DNA from: Parachlamydia sp. AcF125
GTDB lineage: Bacteria; Chlamydiota; Chlamydiia; Chlamydiales; Parachlamydiaceae
DNA: 64,000 bases
Reading direction: 5' to 3'
Assembly (NCBI RefSeq): GCF_018342475.1
Contig: NZ_JAEMUD010000005.1
Coordinates: forward strand, 62,001-126,000
Every line of letters starts with the position of its first letter. The stretch's first letter is position 1. Positions 44,494-52,410 of this stretch are shown piece after piece. Both the position numbers and the translations under genes were made by a program. Below the pieces are notes generated by a model, which had not been told where the DNA came from, did no database searches, and saw nothing but the letters and a program-made list of their open reading frames with translations.

Positions 44494-45849
44494 TTAAGCT
44501 TGCGAGGAAATTTCTTTGAAATGGGGAATAGGACGCAACTTAACTTTTTCTACACACCGATCGTTAGATTGCAGGATTTCGATTTCAAAATGGTCTCGAT
44601 GGATAATAAATCCTTTTGAGGGAATTGCTCCCGTGCAATGGAAAATGTAGCCGCCAATCGTGTCATATTCGCTCTCTTGGGGGATTTTGATGTCTAATTG
44701 TTCATCGATGTCCAAGATACTCATGCGCGCGTCCATAATCCAGGACCCATCAGCCTGGGGAATAAAGAGTTCTTCTTCATCGTCGTATTCGTCTGCGATA
44801 TCCCCTACGATCTCTTCTAAAATATCCTCAATCGTCACAATTCCTTCTGTCCCACCATATTCATCGACGATAATGGCTAAGTGGACTTGCTTTTTACGAA
44901 ATTCTTGCAAAAGGGCTGAAATTTTTTTTGTTTCGGGGGAATATAGGACGTTTTTTTGAATGGTCTCAATCGGAGCCGCGATAATCTGTGGATCTTTATT
45001 ATTTTGTTCGTATTCCATGTATTTGGCCATCAGATCTTTATACATGAGAACCCCTACAATATTATCTACTGTATTGCGATAAACGGGAATGCGGCTATAA
45101 CCTTCTTTTTCTAATAATTTAATGGCTTCTTTGATGGTTGTTTCGACGGACAGGCTAAAAATATCGACACGGGGTACCATCACTTCACGGGCAATCCTTT
45201 CCTTAAACCCCAGTACGGATTCAATGAGTTTTTTATCATCCAAATCTAGTAATGGGCTTACCTGGGATTCCTCAATAAGTTGTATGATCTCTTGTTTGGT
45301 TTTAGGAGTAGGTTCATGTAAATGATTAAAATACACCGTACGTGATAATTTTTCTGAAAATTTCAGAAAAATGGATGAAATAGGAAAAGCTAAAAAAAGA
45401 AAAATAGAAGAGATAAAGCCTCCCAGACGCCACATGGGTTGGGGAAAGCGGGTTCCTAAAATGCGGGGGAAATAGTCGGCGATTAAAAAGGAGGAAAATA
45501 GAAACAAGAAAGCTAAAATGATCGCTCCTCCTAAGGCAAAGAGAGAAAGTTCCCCCTTTAATAGAGCTTGAAAACGTTCGGGGAAAATTTCTAATAGGAA
45601 AAGAAAAATAGAAAAGGCGTAGCAAAAACGGCATAAGTTTTGAGCGCTTGTAATGGCAAAAAACAAGGCATCCTCATGGTGTTTCGGGAAAGCGTACTGG
45701 TGAAAACGGTGGTAAAAAAAATAGGAAGGGAAATTTTCGAGTTTGCTGTTAATTTTGTGAAGACGACTTAAGGCGCTATTTAAAGCTGTTAAAAAAAAAG
45801 CTCCGGCTAAAAAAAATAACGAAACTGTGAATGTAAGAGCAATGGACAA
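44494..45849 (-). CDS. CorC/TlyC-type membrane protein with CBS domains
   Basis: A 451-residue protein of the HlyC/CorC family. The N-terminal part has several membrane helices (DUF21/CNNM type, about residues 1-165). A CBS pair follows (REVMVPRVDIFSLSVE and RIPVYRNTVDNIVGVLMYKDL, then HLAIIVDEYGGTEGIVTIEDILEEIVGDI), and last a CorC_HlyC domain (YDTIGGYIFHCTGAIPSKGF). Relatives act in Mg2+/Co2+ efflux; the name haemolysin C is historical. It is 16 bases downstream of ybeY. In animal chlamydiae a similar protein sits in the same neighbourhood. Confidence 0.88.
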   Translation of the reverse strand: MSIALTFTVSLFFLAGAFFLTALNSALSRLHKINSKLENFPSYFFYHRFHQYAFPKHHEDALFFAITSAQNLCRFCYAFSIFLFLLEIFPERFQALLKGELSLFALGGAIILAFLFLFSSFLIADYFPRILGTRFPQPMWRLGGFISSIFLFLAFPISSIFLKFSEKLSRTVYFNHLHEPTPKTKQEIIQLIEESQVSPLLDLDDKKLIESVLGFKERIAREVMVPRVDIFSLSVETTIKEAIKLLEKEGYSRIPVYRNTVDNIVGVLMYKDLMAKYMEYEQNNKDPQIIAAPIETIQKNVLYSPETKKISALLQEFRKKQVHLAIIVDEYGGTEGIVTIEDILEEIVGDIADEYDDEEELFIPQADGSWIMDARMSILDIDEQLDIKIPQESEYDTIGGYIFHCTGAIPSKGFIIHRDHFEIEILQSNDRCVEKVKLRPIPHFKEISSQA

Positions 45850-45865
45850 GATTCCTCCTGAGAAA

Positions 45866-46348
45866 TCAGTTTGGTATGGGGTTTGAAAGCAAGCCTAACG
45901 TGGCGAGGTGGTTGAGATGCTTTTTCTCTGCGGCTCGCATGGCGTCACGGTCCGACTTTTTGATATCGTCATATCCTATAAGATGCAGAAGCCCGTGAAT
46001 AATATACAAGACCGTTTCCATATAAGAATCTCCTCCATGCTGCTCGGTATATTTAAGAGCGGTTTCAGGGCATACGAAAATCTCTCCTAAAACCCGATAA
46101 TGCATTTCTTCGGGACCATCCAGGGGAAAAGAGATGCAGTCGGTGGAAGTGGGGTCATTAAAATAGTGGCCGTGCATTTCACGCATTTGATTATCTGAAA
46201 TGAAGTGGACAGAGACTTCGTGGCATATTACTTTTTCCAAACCGATAACCTCTTGAACAATTCTTTTGATAGAGGTTTTGGGGAGTTTTAAGAGCTTTTG
46301 TCGATCTGTGATACGAATCTTCACGCTTTTACCGCAGGTGATTACCAA
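45866..46348 (-). CDS. ybeY: Endoribonuclease YbeY
   Basis: Metal-dependent RNase for 16S rRNA 3'-end maturation and ribosome quality control. Family features are VHFISDNQMREMHGHYFNDPTSTDCISFP and LGEIFVCPETA, then the zinc motif HGLLHLIGYDDIKKSD. The usual motif is HGxLHLxGYDH: the third histidine is replaced by aspartate here (see findings). It has 160 residues. It is first in a ybeY/CorC-like run on the minus strand. Confidence 0.9.
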   Translation of the reverse strand: MVITCGKSVKIRITDRQKLLKLPKTSIKRIVQEVIGLEKVICHEVSVHFISDNQMREMHGHYFNDPTSTDCISFPLDGPEEMHYRVLGEIFVCPETALKYTEQHGGDSYMETVLYIIHGLLHLIGYDDIKKSDRDAMRAAEKKHLNHLATLGLLSNPIPN

Positions 46349-46423
46349 ATGGTTATATTATCTTATAGAGAGAATTGTTCTCAAAGTTTTTGTTGGAGAA
46401 AGTACAATTAAAAAGGAGGGTTG

Positions 46424-46451
46424 CAAAAAAATTAAACCCAACTTAGTTGGG
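46424..46451 (-). terminator. Terminator downstream of the small basic protein genes
   Basis: Read on the minus strand, GCCCAAC-TAA-GTTGGGT forms a compact hairpin followed by AATTTTTTT. It ends transcription of the two small genes before ybeY. Confidence 0.75.
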
Positions 46452-46482
46452 CTTAATTATCACGGAGACTTAAATATGAAAA

Positions 46483-46644
46483 TTATTGTTGAATAAGTGT
46501 TTTGGGAAGACCTGTTACACGCTTATTTTCACCATCTTTCCAGCGGCCTAATTTACGCAAAACATCAATTCTTTCAAATCGTTTCAAAACATTACGCTTA
46601 GTGGCTACTTTGCTTGAGCTGCCGAAGCTTGGGTGTCTAGACAT
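46483..46644 (-). CDS. Small basic protein, Chlamydiae/Verrucomicrobia type
   Basis: A 53-residue basic protein: MSRHPSFGSSSKVATKRNVL, then KRFERIDVLRKLGRWKDGEN and KRVTGLPKTLIQQ. It resembles a family of tiny conserved basic proteins known from Chlamydiae and Verrucomicrobia (small basic protein family). The function is unknown; its size and charge suggest RNA or ribosome binding. The ribosome site is weak (AAGG). It follows the other small gene after 34 bases and is closed by a terminator. Confidence 0.78.
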   Translation of the reverse strand: MSRHPSFGSSSKVATKRNVLKRFERIDVLRKLGRWKDGENKRVTGLPKTLIQQ

Positions 46645-46678
46645 AAAAAACCTTAAAGTTGAATATTCAAATTAGAAA

Positions 46679-46852
46679 TTACTTAATTTTAGGAATGAAC
46701 GCTGTTTTTGCGACATCTCCTTCAAGAGCATTCGCATGTTCTTTATACCCTAAAGTTAAACGATCTTTTAAGGGACCTGTCTTTTCTTGGGGAGGTCTGT
46801 GCTTTCGAGGAAAACGAGAGCGTCTTTCTTGTTGCTTACTAATTCGAACCAT
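46679..46852 (-). CDS. Small basic chlamydial protein, unknown
   Basis: A 57-residue protein: MVRISKQQERRSRFPRKHRP, then PQEKTGPLKDRLTLGYKEHA and NALEGDVAKTAFIPKIK. The first 20 residues are strongly basic. A good ribosome site (AGGAG, seven bases before ATG 46852) supports it, and composition is clearly protein-like. I recall small unnamed genes at this place next to ybeY in Chlamydia trachomatis, but cannot verify the match here. Likely cotranscribed with the following small basic protein gene. Confidence 0.75.
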   Translation of the reverse strand: MVRISKQQERRSRFPRKHRPPQEKTGPLKDRLTLGYKEHANALEGDVAKTAFIPKIK

Positions 46853-47020
46853 TTTTTTCTCCTAATACATAAACTGCGTTTACTATACTGCAATTCTCTA
46901 AAGTAGGCAAGCATTTTCTTTCTTAAATCGCGCCAAGGTTTTTATTAAACTGCGGTGTCCAGAATCCCTTCCATCCTAGCTCAGAAAAAAGCTTTGTAGG
47001 ATCTAAGCGACTTTCTCAGC

Positions 47021-47188
47021 TTAGAGAGCGCCTAAATTGTTGCCTCTGGTTTTTTCCTTTACAATTTTTTCAAGCTTTCTTTTAAGCTCTCCCTCTACTT
47101 TCTTCTTAATGATAGGTTTAGGCAATTTTTTGAGATGTATCTTCTCTTTGAGATATAGGTCTCTCGATCGTAAAACGGAGGTACACAT
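47021..47188 (-). CDS. Possible small Lys/Glu-rich protein, 55 residues
   Basis: ATG 47188 opens a 55-codon frame with a charged, coiled-coil-like product (LYLKEKIHLKKLPKPIIKKK, then VEGELKRKLEKIVKEK). It is more protein-like than the hydrophobic plus-strand frame opposite to it. No clear ribosome site. It may be a remnant. The remaining parts of the gap 46866-47272 show nothing else. Confidence 0.3.
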   Translation of the reverse strand: MCTSVLRSRDLYLKEKIHLKKLPKPIIKKKVEGELKRKLEKIVKEKTRGNNLGAL

Positions 47189-47272
47189 AGACCTGTCATC
47201 TCTCTACTTGCTTTTTGCTGGGTGAGTTGCTAAAGTTTATCTTTTGCAACCGCATATGATTAAGGAAAAGCT

Positions 47273-47953
47273 ATGTTTAAAGACGCCACCTATAAAGAAA
47301 AATTGGCTATCTTGAAAAATTGGATGCCTCAAATTATTGAGCCTTTAAAAAAAGATCTTAGAAATGACCATCTTAAAAATGACTGGGAGTTTTTTAAGCG
47401 TTACTTTCCGTCGAAAAATTTCAATAAATTAACCGTCGAAGATTTTGTAAGTGCCTATACGCAAGCGATGGAAGAAGTTGAGGCTAAAAGGGCTGAAGAG
47501 ATCGCGGAATTTATTGCCAATCGGTGGTTAATGCGCAATTCGGAGCTTTATGAATTTTTTGAAGGCAGGCTCACTCAAATTAATCCGAATTTTCAAGAGA
47601 TCGAAGAGTTATCTTCTGAACAATCGCAAGAAATTTTAGGCAAGGCTTTGATTCAATTTGGCGCATTTCGCACCTATGTTTTTTCTATTTTAAATTCTGT
47701 TGTTTTTCCTCAAGGAGTTTATGAAGAACTCAGAAAAAAAGCGGATCAACATGTTGACCAGGCGCTCAAACAGCAAGAATTAGACAAACAAGAACGTTCG
47801 CTTGCAGCGATTAAAGACTTTTATGAGCAGCAAATGGCTCGTATGCAAGATAAGTACGAAAAAAAATTAAGCGGGATGCAAAAAAAGTATTTGCAGGATG
47901 TGGAGTCTTTAAAAAAGCAGATCTCAGCTTTACAGCGCAAAGTGAACGAATAG
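47273..47953 (+). CDS. Chlamydial conserved protein with C-terminal coiled coil, unknown
   Basis: A soluble 226-residue protein not recognised as a known enzyme. The first 150 residues are helical and mixed (KLAILKNWMPQIIEPLKKDL, NDWEFFKRYFPSKNFNKL). The last 65 form a strong coiled coil (EQQMARMQDKYEKKLSGMQK). It lies nine bases before tadA on the same strand and is probably cotranscribed. I recall a conserved hypothetical next to tadA in animal chlamydiae, but this is from memory of gene order, not alignment. Confidence 0.75.
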   Translation: MFKDATYKEKLAILKNWMPQIIEPLKKDLRNDHLKNDWEFFKRYFPSKNFNKLTVEDFVSAYTQAMEEVEAKRAEEIAEFIANRWLMRNSELYEFFEGRLTQINPNFQEIEELSSEQSQEILGKALIQFGAFRTYVFSILNSVVFPQGVYEELRKKADQHVDQALKQQELDKQERSLAAIKDFYEQQMARMQDKYEKKLSGMQKKYLQDVESLKKQISALQRKVNE

Positions 47954-47962
47954 TAAGGTTTT

Positions 47963-48493
47963 ATGTCAGCTTTTCCTTTTGCCATTATTCCCCAAGATGA
48001 AGACGAGAAGTTCATGCTGGAAGCTTTAAAACAGGCTTGGAAAGCTTTTCAAGCAAAAGAAGTTCCTGTAGGAGCCGTCTTAGTCTATCAGGGAAAGGTT
48101 ATTGCCAGAGGTTATAATCAAGTCGAATTACTGCGCGATGCGACAGCCCATGCCGAGGTGTTGTGTATCACAGCAGGGGAAGCTGCCCTATCAAATTGGC
48201 GGTTAGGCCAATGCAAACTGTATTGTACAATAGAGCCATGTGCGATGTGTGCTGGCGCTATGTTGCTTTCTCGGGTGGAAGAATTGGTTTGGGGAGCTCC
48301 TGACATTCGCCATGGAGCGAATGGGAGTTGGGTAAATTTGCTGAACATTCCCCACCCCACGCATCAAATCAAGGTCAAAAGTGGTATCTTAAAAGAGCCT
48401 TGTGCTTCACTCATGAAACAATTTTTTCAAATGCGTCGCTTAGAAAATACAAAAGTAAATGGGATTTCTCAAGGTGAGTTGGAAACAGGTTGA
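47963..48493 (+). CDS. tadA: tRNA-specific adenosine deaminase TadA
   Basis: Converts adenosine 34 of tRNA-Arg(ACG) to inosine. Zinc deaminase motifs HAEVL (catalytic glutamate) and PCAMCAGAM are visible, with the preceding VPVGAVLVYQGKVIARGYN and the following VWGAPDIRHGANGS. It has 176 residues, with an about 20-residue tail beyond the usual end. The tail overlaps the start of the next gene by 35 bases. Confidence 0.94.
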   Translation: MSAFPFAIIPQDEDEKFMLEALKQAWKAFQAKEVPVGAVLVYQGKVIARGYNQVELLRDATAHAEVLCITAGEAALSNWRLGQCKLYCTIEPCAMCAGAMLLSRVEELVWGAPDIRHGANGSWVNLLNIPHPTHQIKVKSGILKEPCASLMKQFFQMRRLENTKVNGISQGELETG

Positions 48494-48710
48494 AAAATGT
48501 TTAGATGAAATGATCGAGTACCAGCAAAAGAATTTGCTTGCTCAGGCAAGGCAGCTAGTGGAAGGACTGACGAGCGAGGATATTCTGCAGCCTAACGATT
48601 TTCCAGCGTTGGAAATAAACCCTTACTTCCGTTATGAAGAGGGGGTGTTAGCTGGATTGCAATCGGCGCGCATCGCTCTCTCGGCATTAAAAAAAGAGGC
48701 CTCTCATTAG
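48459..48710 (+). CDS. Small conserved-looking protein, unknown
   Basis: An 83-residue soluble helical protein (WKQVEKCLDEMIEYQQKNLL; DFPALEINPYFRYEEGVLAG). The composition is protein-like and the segment NPYFRYEEGVLAGLQSA has the look of a conserved motif, but I do not recognise the family. It starts inside the 3' end of tadA in another frame (35-base overlap), implying coupled translation, and is followed by a hairpin. Confidence 0.65.
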   Translation: MGFLKVSWKQVEKCLDEMIEYQQKNLLAQARQLVEGLTSEDILQPNDFPALEINPYFRYEEGVLAGLQSARIALSALKKEASH

Positions 48711-49154
48711 GCTCTCTTTTCGAGAATTTTTGGGGGGCTTGAGTGTTTGAAATGGCTCAATCACTTGCTCAATTTGCTGGATAAACTCTAAGGCTATTTG
48801 GTTGAATAAGTTTTCTTTTTGCTCTGCGGTTAAATCGGCAGCAACTGCGATTTTTTCAGCTAGGAAGAGCGCTTCATCTTTAAACTCTAAAATTTTCTAA
48901 TAAGCCTCTTGGTAAGATTGCTTCACCGACATCGAGCGAAGCCAATGCTCTTTTTCTATCGAAAAGAAATGTTTAAGTCCAAATTCAATCTTCTTTTTTT
49001 AATATACCCCATTTAAGCGTTGCTTGGCTTTAGTTAGTTGATGAAAAATAGCTTCTTTTTCGGGGCGCATGAAAAGGCTCCTACTAAAAGCACTCACAGA
49101 GAATAAACCAGCTAGCGAACAGATAAATTCTTTAAAAATGGCTGGGGCTAAAAA
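48687..49154 (-). pseudogene. Pseudogene with two in-frame nonsense codons
   Basis: One minus-strand frame reads through 48687-49154 with only two interruptions (TAA after LTKAKQRLNGVY, TAG after MSVKQSYQEAY). The text between is clearly protein-like: MRPEKEAIFHQLTKAKQRLN, then KIEFGLKHFFSIEKEHWLRS, then FKDEALFLAEKIAVAADLTA and ENLFNQIALEFIQQIEQVIE. ATG 49070 is a possible start, but the frame is open 28 codons further up. No frameshift is needed. Product unknown, helical and soluble. The 3' end overlaps the opposite-strand small gene and its terminator. Confidence 0.62.
48696..48720 (+). terminator. Terminator after the tadA run
   Basis: GAGGCCT pairs with AGGC(T)CTC (one bulged base) and is followed by TTTT. 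It overlaps the last codons of the preceding gene. Confidence 0.5.
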
Positions 49155-49227
49155 TTAAGCTATACGACCAAGTTAAAGTTTTAAAGAAGGTGATATTGGC
49201 AAGCACAAAAAAATAATCCCTAACGGC

Positions 49228-49262
49228 AAAAAAATCGCCTTATAGCATAAGACGGCTTTTTT
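49228..49262. terminator. Possible bidirectional terminator
   Basis: CGCCTTAT-AGC-ATAAGACG (one mismatch) is flanked by an A run before and a T run after, so it could act on either strand. No active gene ends right beside it. It may be left over from the decayed gene. Confidence 0.4.
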
Positions 49263-49688
49263 ACGTGCCGCCGTAAGGCTGAAATGGGAAAGAGGATCGA
49301 TTGCAGTCGAGCTTACGACGAAAGAGATCAAGCTTTAAGTAGCGTAAGGGATCTTTCCACCTTAAAAAATGGAATAATTGAGAAACCTTTTTGTTTTTTT
49401 ATATTGCCCGCATTAACCCTCATATTTAAAAGCTTTTTTTTGCTAATTGTAATATATTTTATTTGAAAATTTAATTTAAATCTAGTTTAATTAAAGGGAA
49501 TACTCATGCTTATTTAAGGCTGCCATTTTAGTGTACAAAATTAAAGGGCAGGCTAAGCACTCGTAGAAGACCATCCGAGAATTTAGAGCCCAAGGATTGT
49601 GTTGAGTTTATTCGTATAAATCATTTAAATTATTCATCTCTAAAGACCCCTAACTATTCCTTTATGTATAAAGTTTAGGACAACCATT
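49263..49688. other. Intergenic stretch upstream of the adenylate kinase
   Basis: 426 bases, A/T-rich. It contains a 60-codon plus-strand frame (49284-49466) with no ribosome site and a poor sequence, which I do not accept. The adenylate kinase promoter must be at its end. TATAAA at about 49666 is a possible -10 without a convincing -35. Confidence 0.45.
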
Positions 49689-50438
49689 ATGAACAAATTT
49701 TTGGTAGGATTTTACTCTCTTATGATCTCTCTCATTTCTCTTTCAGTATTTGCACAACCTTCAGAACAATCCGTGCAATCAGGTAGAACGATCTGGATTC
49801 TTTTAGGCCCTCCAGGTTCAGGAAAGGGGACCCAAGCCGTACAGCTTTCACAGCAACTACAGGTGATACATGTTTCTACAGGGGAACTTTTACGTGAGCA
49901 TATCAAGAAAAAGACCTCCTTAGGAGAAAAGGCAGAGGGGTACATTCGAGCCGGAAAGCTGGTGCCCGACGAGCTGGTAATGGAAATCTTATTTGATCGA
50001 ATTTCCAAACCGGATAGCCAAAAAGGGGTATTATTAGATGGGTTCCCGCGCACGCTTGCCCAGGCCGAAACACTTGAGAAGCAATTGAAAGGGAATGAGC
50101 GTATTGTTGTCTTTAACTTAGAGGTACCCGATCAGGTAATCGTGAAAAGGGCTGAGGGACGGTTAACTTGTACGAAAGGGAGCCATATTTTTAATCGCCA
50201 TTTCTCTCCCCCAAAGAAAGAAGGGGTTTGCGACGTATGTGGGGGGGAGCTCACGCGCCGTGCAGATGATGATCCCCAGGTTGTTCAACAAAGATTGAAA
50301 GTTTATCATGATCAAACGGCTCCTCTTGTGGAATTTTATCAAAAAAGAAAAGCATTAATCTCTATTAATGGAGAGGCGACGCCTGATCAAGTTTTTGCAA
50401 ACCTCATGACCCATGTCAATGCTTTAAATGCCCAGTAA
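49689..50438 (+). CDS. adk: Adenylate kinase with N-terminal signal peptide
   Basis: Interconverts AMP, ADP and ATP. The catalytic chain is complete: P-loop LLGPPGSGKGTQ (G40-T48), HVSTGELLRE, GFPRTLAQAE and RRADDDP. The LID has three of the four zinc cysteines (C161, C181, C184); the second position is G164. What is odd is the start: residues 1-22 (MNKFLVGFYSLMISLISLSV, FA) form a textbook Sec signal peptide with cleavage at VFA-QP, before a normal kinase start. With 249 residues it is about 30 longer than usual for this reason. The protein may act in the periplasm or beyond. No in-frame Met lies between the signal and the P-loop that would give a cytoplasmic form. Confidence 0.9.
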   Translation: MNKFLVGFYSLMISLISLSVFAQPSEQSVQSGRTIWILLGPPGSGKGTQAVQLSQQLQVIHVSTGELLREHIKKKTSLGEKAEGYIRAGKLVPDELVMEILFDRISKPDSQKGVLLDGFPRTLAQAETLEKQLKGNERIVVFNLEVPDQVIVKRAEGRLTCTKGSHIFNRHFSPPKKEGVCDVCGGELTRRADDDPQVVQQRLKVYHDQTAPLVEFYQKRKALISINGEATPDQVFANLMTHVNALNAQ

Positions 50439-50447
50439 GGCCCCTAT

Positions 50448-50481
50448 GCAGAGCTAAAAGCTTTAAAGCCTTTAGCTCTGC
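50448..50481. terminator. Hairpin between convergent genes
   Basis: GCAGAGCTAAA and TTTAGCTCTGC form an 11-pair stem located between the convergent adenylate kinase gene and the next one. There is no U tract on either side, so it may only block read-through or protect 3' ends. Confidence 0.5.
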
Positions 50482-51536
50482 AAATAATGGCTAAGGGATT
50501 TTTTAGAAAAAATACGATGTTTTTTAAGATCGCAGACGGTTTTTAACCCTTTTTGCGCTAAATTTTGTGAGACTTCTTTTAAGAGTTGCTCCCGGTAATC
50601 CAAGCATTCTTTTTCAGAATAGACGGCGGGATCGAGATTGAGTTGCTCTCGTTGTTTAATGCTTGGCAAAAGGCCTAGTTCCCAATAATCTACCACATAC
50701 CATAGAGAAAACTTTGTTAACGCTTCTAGAATAGGAATCTCTTCATCTAAATTCTCCAATCCCATCAAAGAATGTTCTGGTTTAAACATATTCTCGAAAA
50801 GGTGGATGACTTTAGCAAATAATCCTGTGGGAGAAGTCGCTTCATCGCCAGGTTGCCCCAATTGGTTTAAAACTTTTTGGACAGAAGTTTTAGCAAAAGT
50901 AAGCTTTTCAATTAAATCAAGGCGCGGGGTATTCCAGGTGAGTTCGAGAAGCGCGTTCAAAGAGCTTAAGCAGTGATGAAGTTGAAGAGAAGTTTTTTGG
51001 ATTCGGTCTAGATAAAGTTGAATATCGTCCGGAAGGGCTGCGGCTTCTACAGCATAGATTTCCATTTCCAAGTAAAATGATTGGTTCAAGAGACCCTCTA
51101 TCTCAAGAAGAAGATCTTGCGTTAAGAGAGTAATATGATGCTGGACAGGCTCAGCCATCCCTTCTTGTTTGAGAATCTGCAATTCTTGAGGGGCGGCTTG
51201 AGCTAAAAGCTCGCGGAAGATGAAAGGCCGAATTCCTACCATAAGCGGGGAGATTTTCCAAACTTCCTTTGTTTCAAGCATTTGCCTATGCTGTAATAGA
51301 TCGAGCACTTGTGCAGCATTTAGCGCCTGGCCTGCCTGCTCAAGACTCTGCCGATTATACAATCCATTAATGATGGCTCTGGTTTTTTGTTTCCACTGCT
51401 CTTCTTTTCCTTCTCCTAGTAAAGAAAGGGCATAAATTAATTCTTGAGAAGATAAATGGGGCGCTTGTTGGGTTAAGTGGTTTTCAGTAGAGGCAATCAA
51501 GTTTTGAATATATTGCTCCGATTTCTCAAAAGTCAT
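50472..51536 (-). CDS. Unknown helical protein, 354 residues
   Basis: I do not recognise it. It is soluble, almost wholly helical and leucine/glutamine-rich (LYNRQSLEQAGQALNAAQVL, LLTQDLLLEIEGLLNQSFYL), with no signal peptide, membrane helix or catalytic motif. Ribosome site GAGGT lies before ATG 51536 on the minus strand. It is divergent from the F-box gene and convergent with the adenylate kinase gene. Composition resembles its neighbours, so it is probably native rather than recently acquired. A chlamydia-specific protein is the best guess. Confidence 0.72.
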   Translation of the reverse strand: MTFEKSEQYIQNLIASTENHLTQQAPHLSSQELIYALSLLGEGKEEQWKQKTRAIINGLYNRQSLEQAGQALNAAQVLDLLQHRQMLETKEVWKISPLMVGIRPFIFRELLAQAAPQELQILKQEGMAEPVQHHITLLTQDLLLEIEGLLNQSFYLEMEIYAVEAAALPDDIQLYLDRIQKTSLQLHHCLSSLNALLELTWNTPRLDLIEKLTFAKTSVQKVLNQLGQPGDEATSPTGLFAKVIHLFENMFKPEHSLMGLENLDEEIPILEALTKFSLWYVVDYWELGLLPSIKQREQLNLDPAVYSEKECLDYREQLLKEVSQNLAQKGLKTVCDLKKHRIFSKKSLSHYLQS

Positions 51537-51742
51537 TAAAAAACCTCCTATACTTTGCCTTCTTATAGACCTTTTTTAGTAGGTTTGGAAAGAAAAAAAC
51601 GGGTTTTATGACAACTGGATAGTAAGCATGCATAATACATTGAAGGCTAAAGAATTATATTTAGCAAGGTGATACCTAATCTTGAAAATTAATCGACTTT
51701 TTCCATAAAATTTTCTCTAATTAGAAGTAGAGGACAACACAG

Positions 51743-52294
51743 ATGATGTTACGATTAGACCCGTTTGCCTATCTTCCAGAAGAGGTTAGCTTGCGGATTT
51801 TAAGCTTTCTAAAATTACCTGAAATCGGGATGTGTTCTCAAGTATGTAAAGAATGGGATCGATTAGCCAGCGATAATAGCCTGTGGAAAAAGGTGTATCC
51901 AGCAATGAATGTAGAGGCGGAGACCGATCTAAAAAAATATTTAATTAAACGAGTTGTGCAATCTCAGGATGAAATTTTGAGACAGGCGGAAAAATTTGTA
52001 AAAGAAAGCCTGCCGGGCCAAAAAGGGCAGTTTGTTTGCGTTTTTCCTTTTAATCCTGAATTTAGCGTGGTGATAGATCTAGACCTCTCCTATCCCCATC
52101 CAGCAAAAAAGAAAGGGGGAAGAAAAGATTTTTGCCTTTTTGCGAAAGTACTTCCGAAAGAATCTCCCTCAACGGTTAACCAGTTTTCTACTACCGTGCA
52201 AAAGCGAAGAAAATTAAGAAAAATTACCGCCAATTATCCGCTAGACTTAGAAAATACTTGCATTCGCCTGGCTGAAATGATTCATTTCTTTTAA
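51743..52294 (+). CDS. F-box protein, putative host-targeted effector
   Basis: A 183-residue protein with an N-terminal F-box at about residues 8-53: FAYLPEEVSLRILSFLKLPE, then SQVCKEWDRLASDNSLWKKV. This matches the eukaryotic consensus (LP.E....IL..L...D......VC..W..L..D..LW). The remaining 130 residues have no recognisable repeat; they contain a basic patch (KKKGGRKDF, KRRKLRK) and may bind the target. No signal peptide. F-box proteins dock on Skp1 in SCF ubiquitin ligases, a complex bacteria lack, so a role inside the amoeba is inferred. TTGAAA and an A/T-rich region near 51680-51710 might be its promoter. Confidence 0.87.
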   Translation: MMLRLDPFAYLPEEVSLRILSFLKLPEIGMCSQVCKEWDRLASDNSLWKKVYPAMNVEAETDLKKYLIKRVVQSQDEILRQAEKFVKESLPGQKGQFVCVFPFNPEFSVVIDLDLSYPHPAKKKGGRKDFCLFAKVLPKESPSTVNQFSTTVQKRRKLRKITANYPLDLENTCIRLAEMIHFF

Positions 52295-52410
52295 GCCTCG
52301 AAGGTGGGGGCGGCATCCCCCCCTATCCACTTCCTAAAACCCGGATGAATTAATAGTTGTAAAAATAATTTTTTGCCATTTGAGAATTCAAATAGCAGAA
52401 ACATTCTTCC

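Noticed and set aside
46266-46496. 76-codon plus-strand frame over the start of ybeY
   Set aside because: Overlaps the ybeY start and a minus-strand terminator, and has no start signal.
47037-47225. 62-codon hydrophobic plus-strand frame that looks like a membrane peptide
   Set aside because: Its F/L/S-rich sequence is what the complement of a Lys/Glu-rich frame gives. The opposite strand is the better candidate.
49284-49466. 60-codon frame after a terminator-like hairpin
   Set aside because: No ribosome site and no recognisable domain; the hydrophobic end reflects the A/T-rich sequence.
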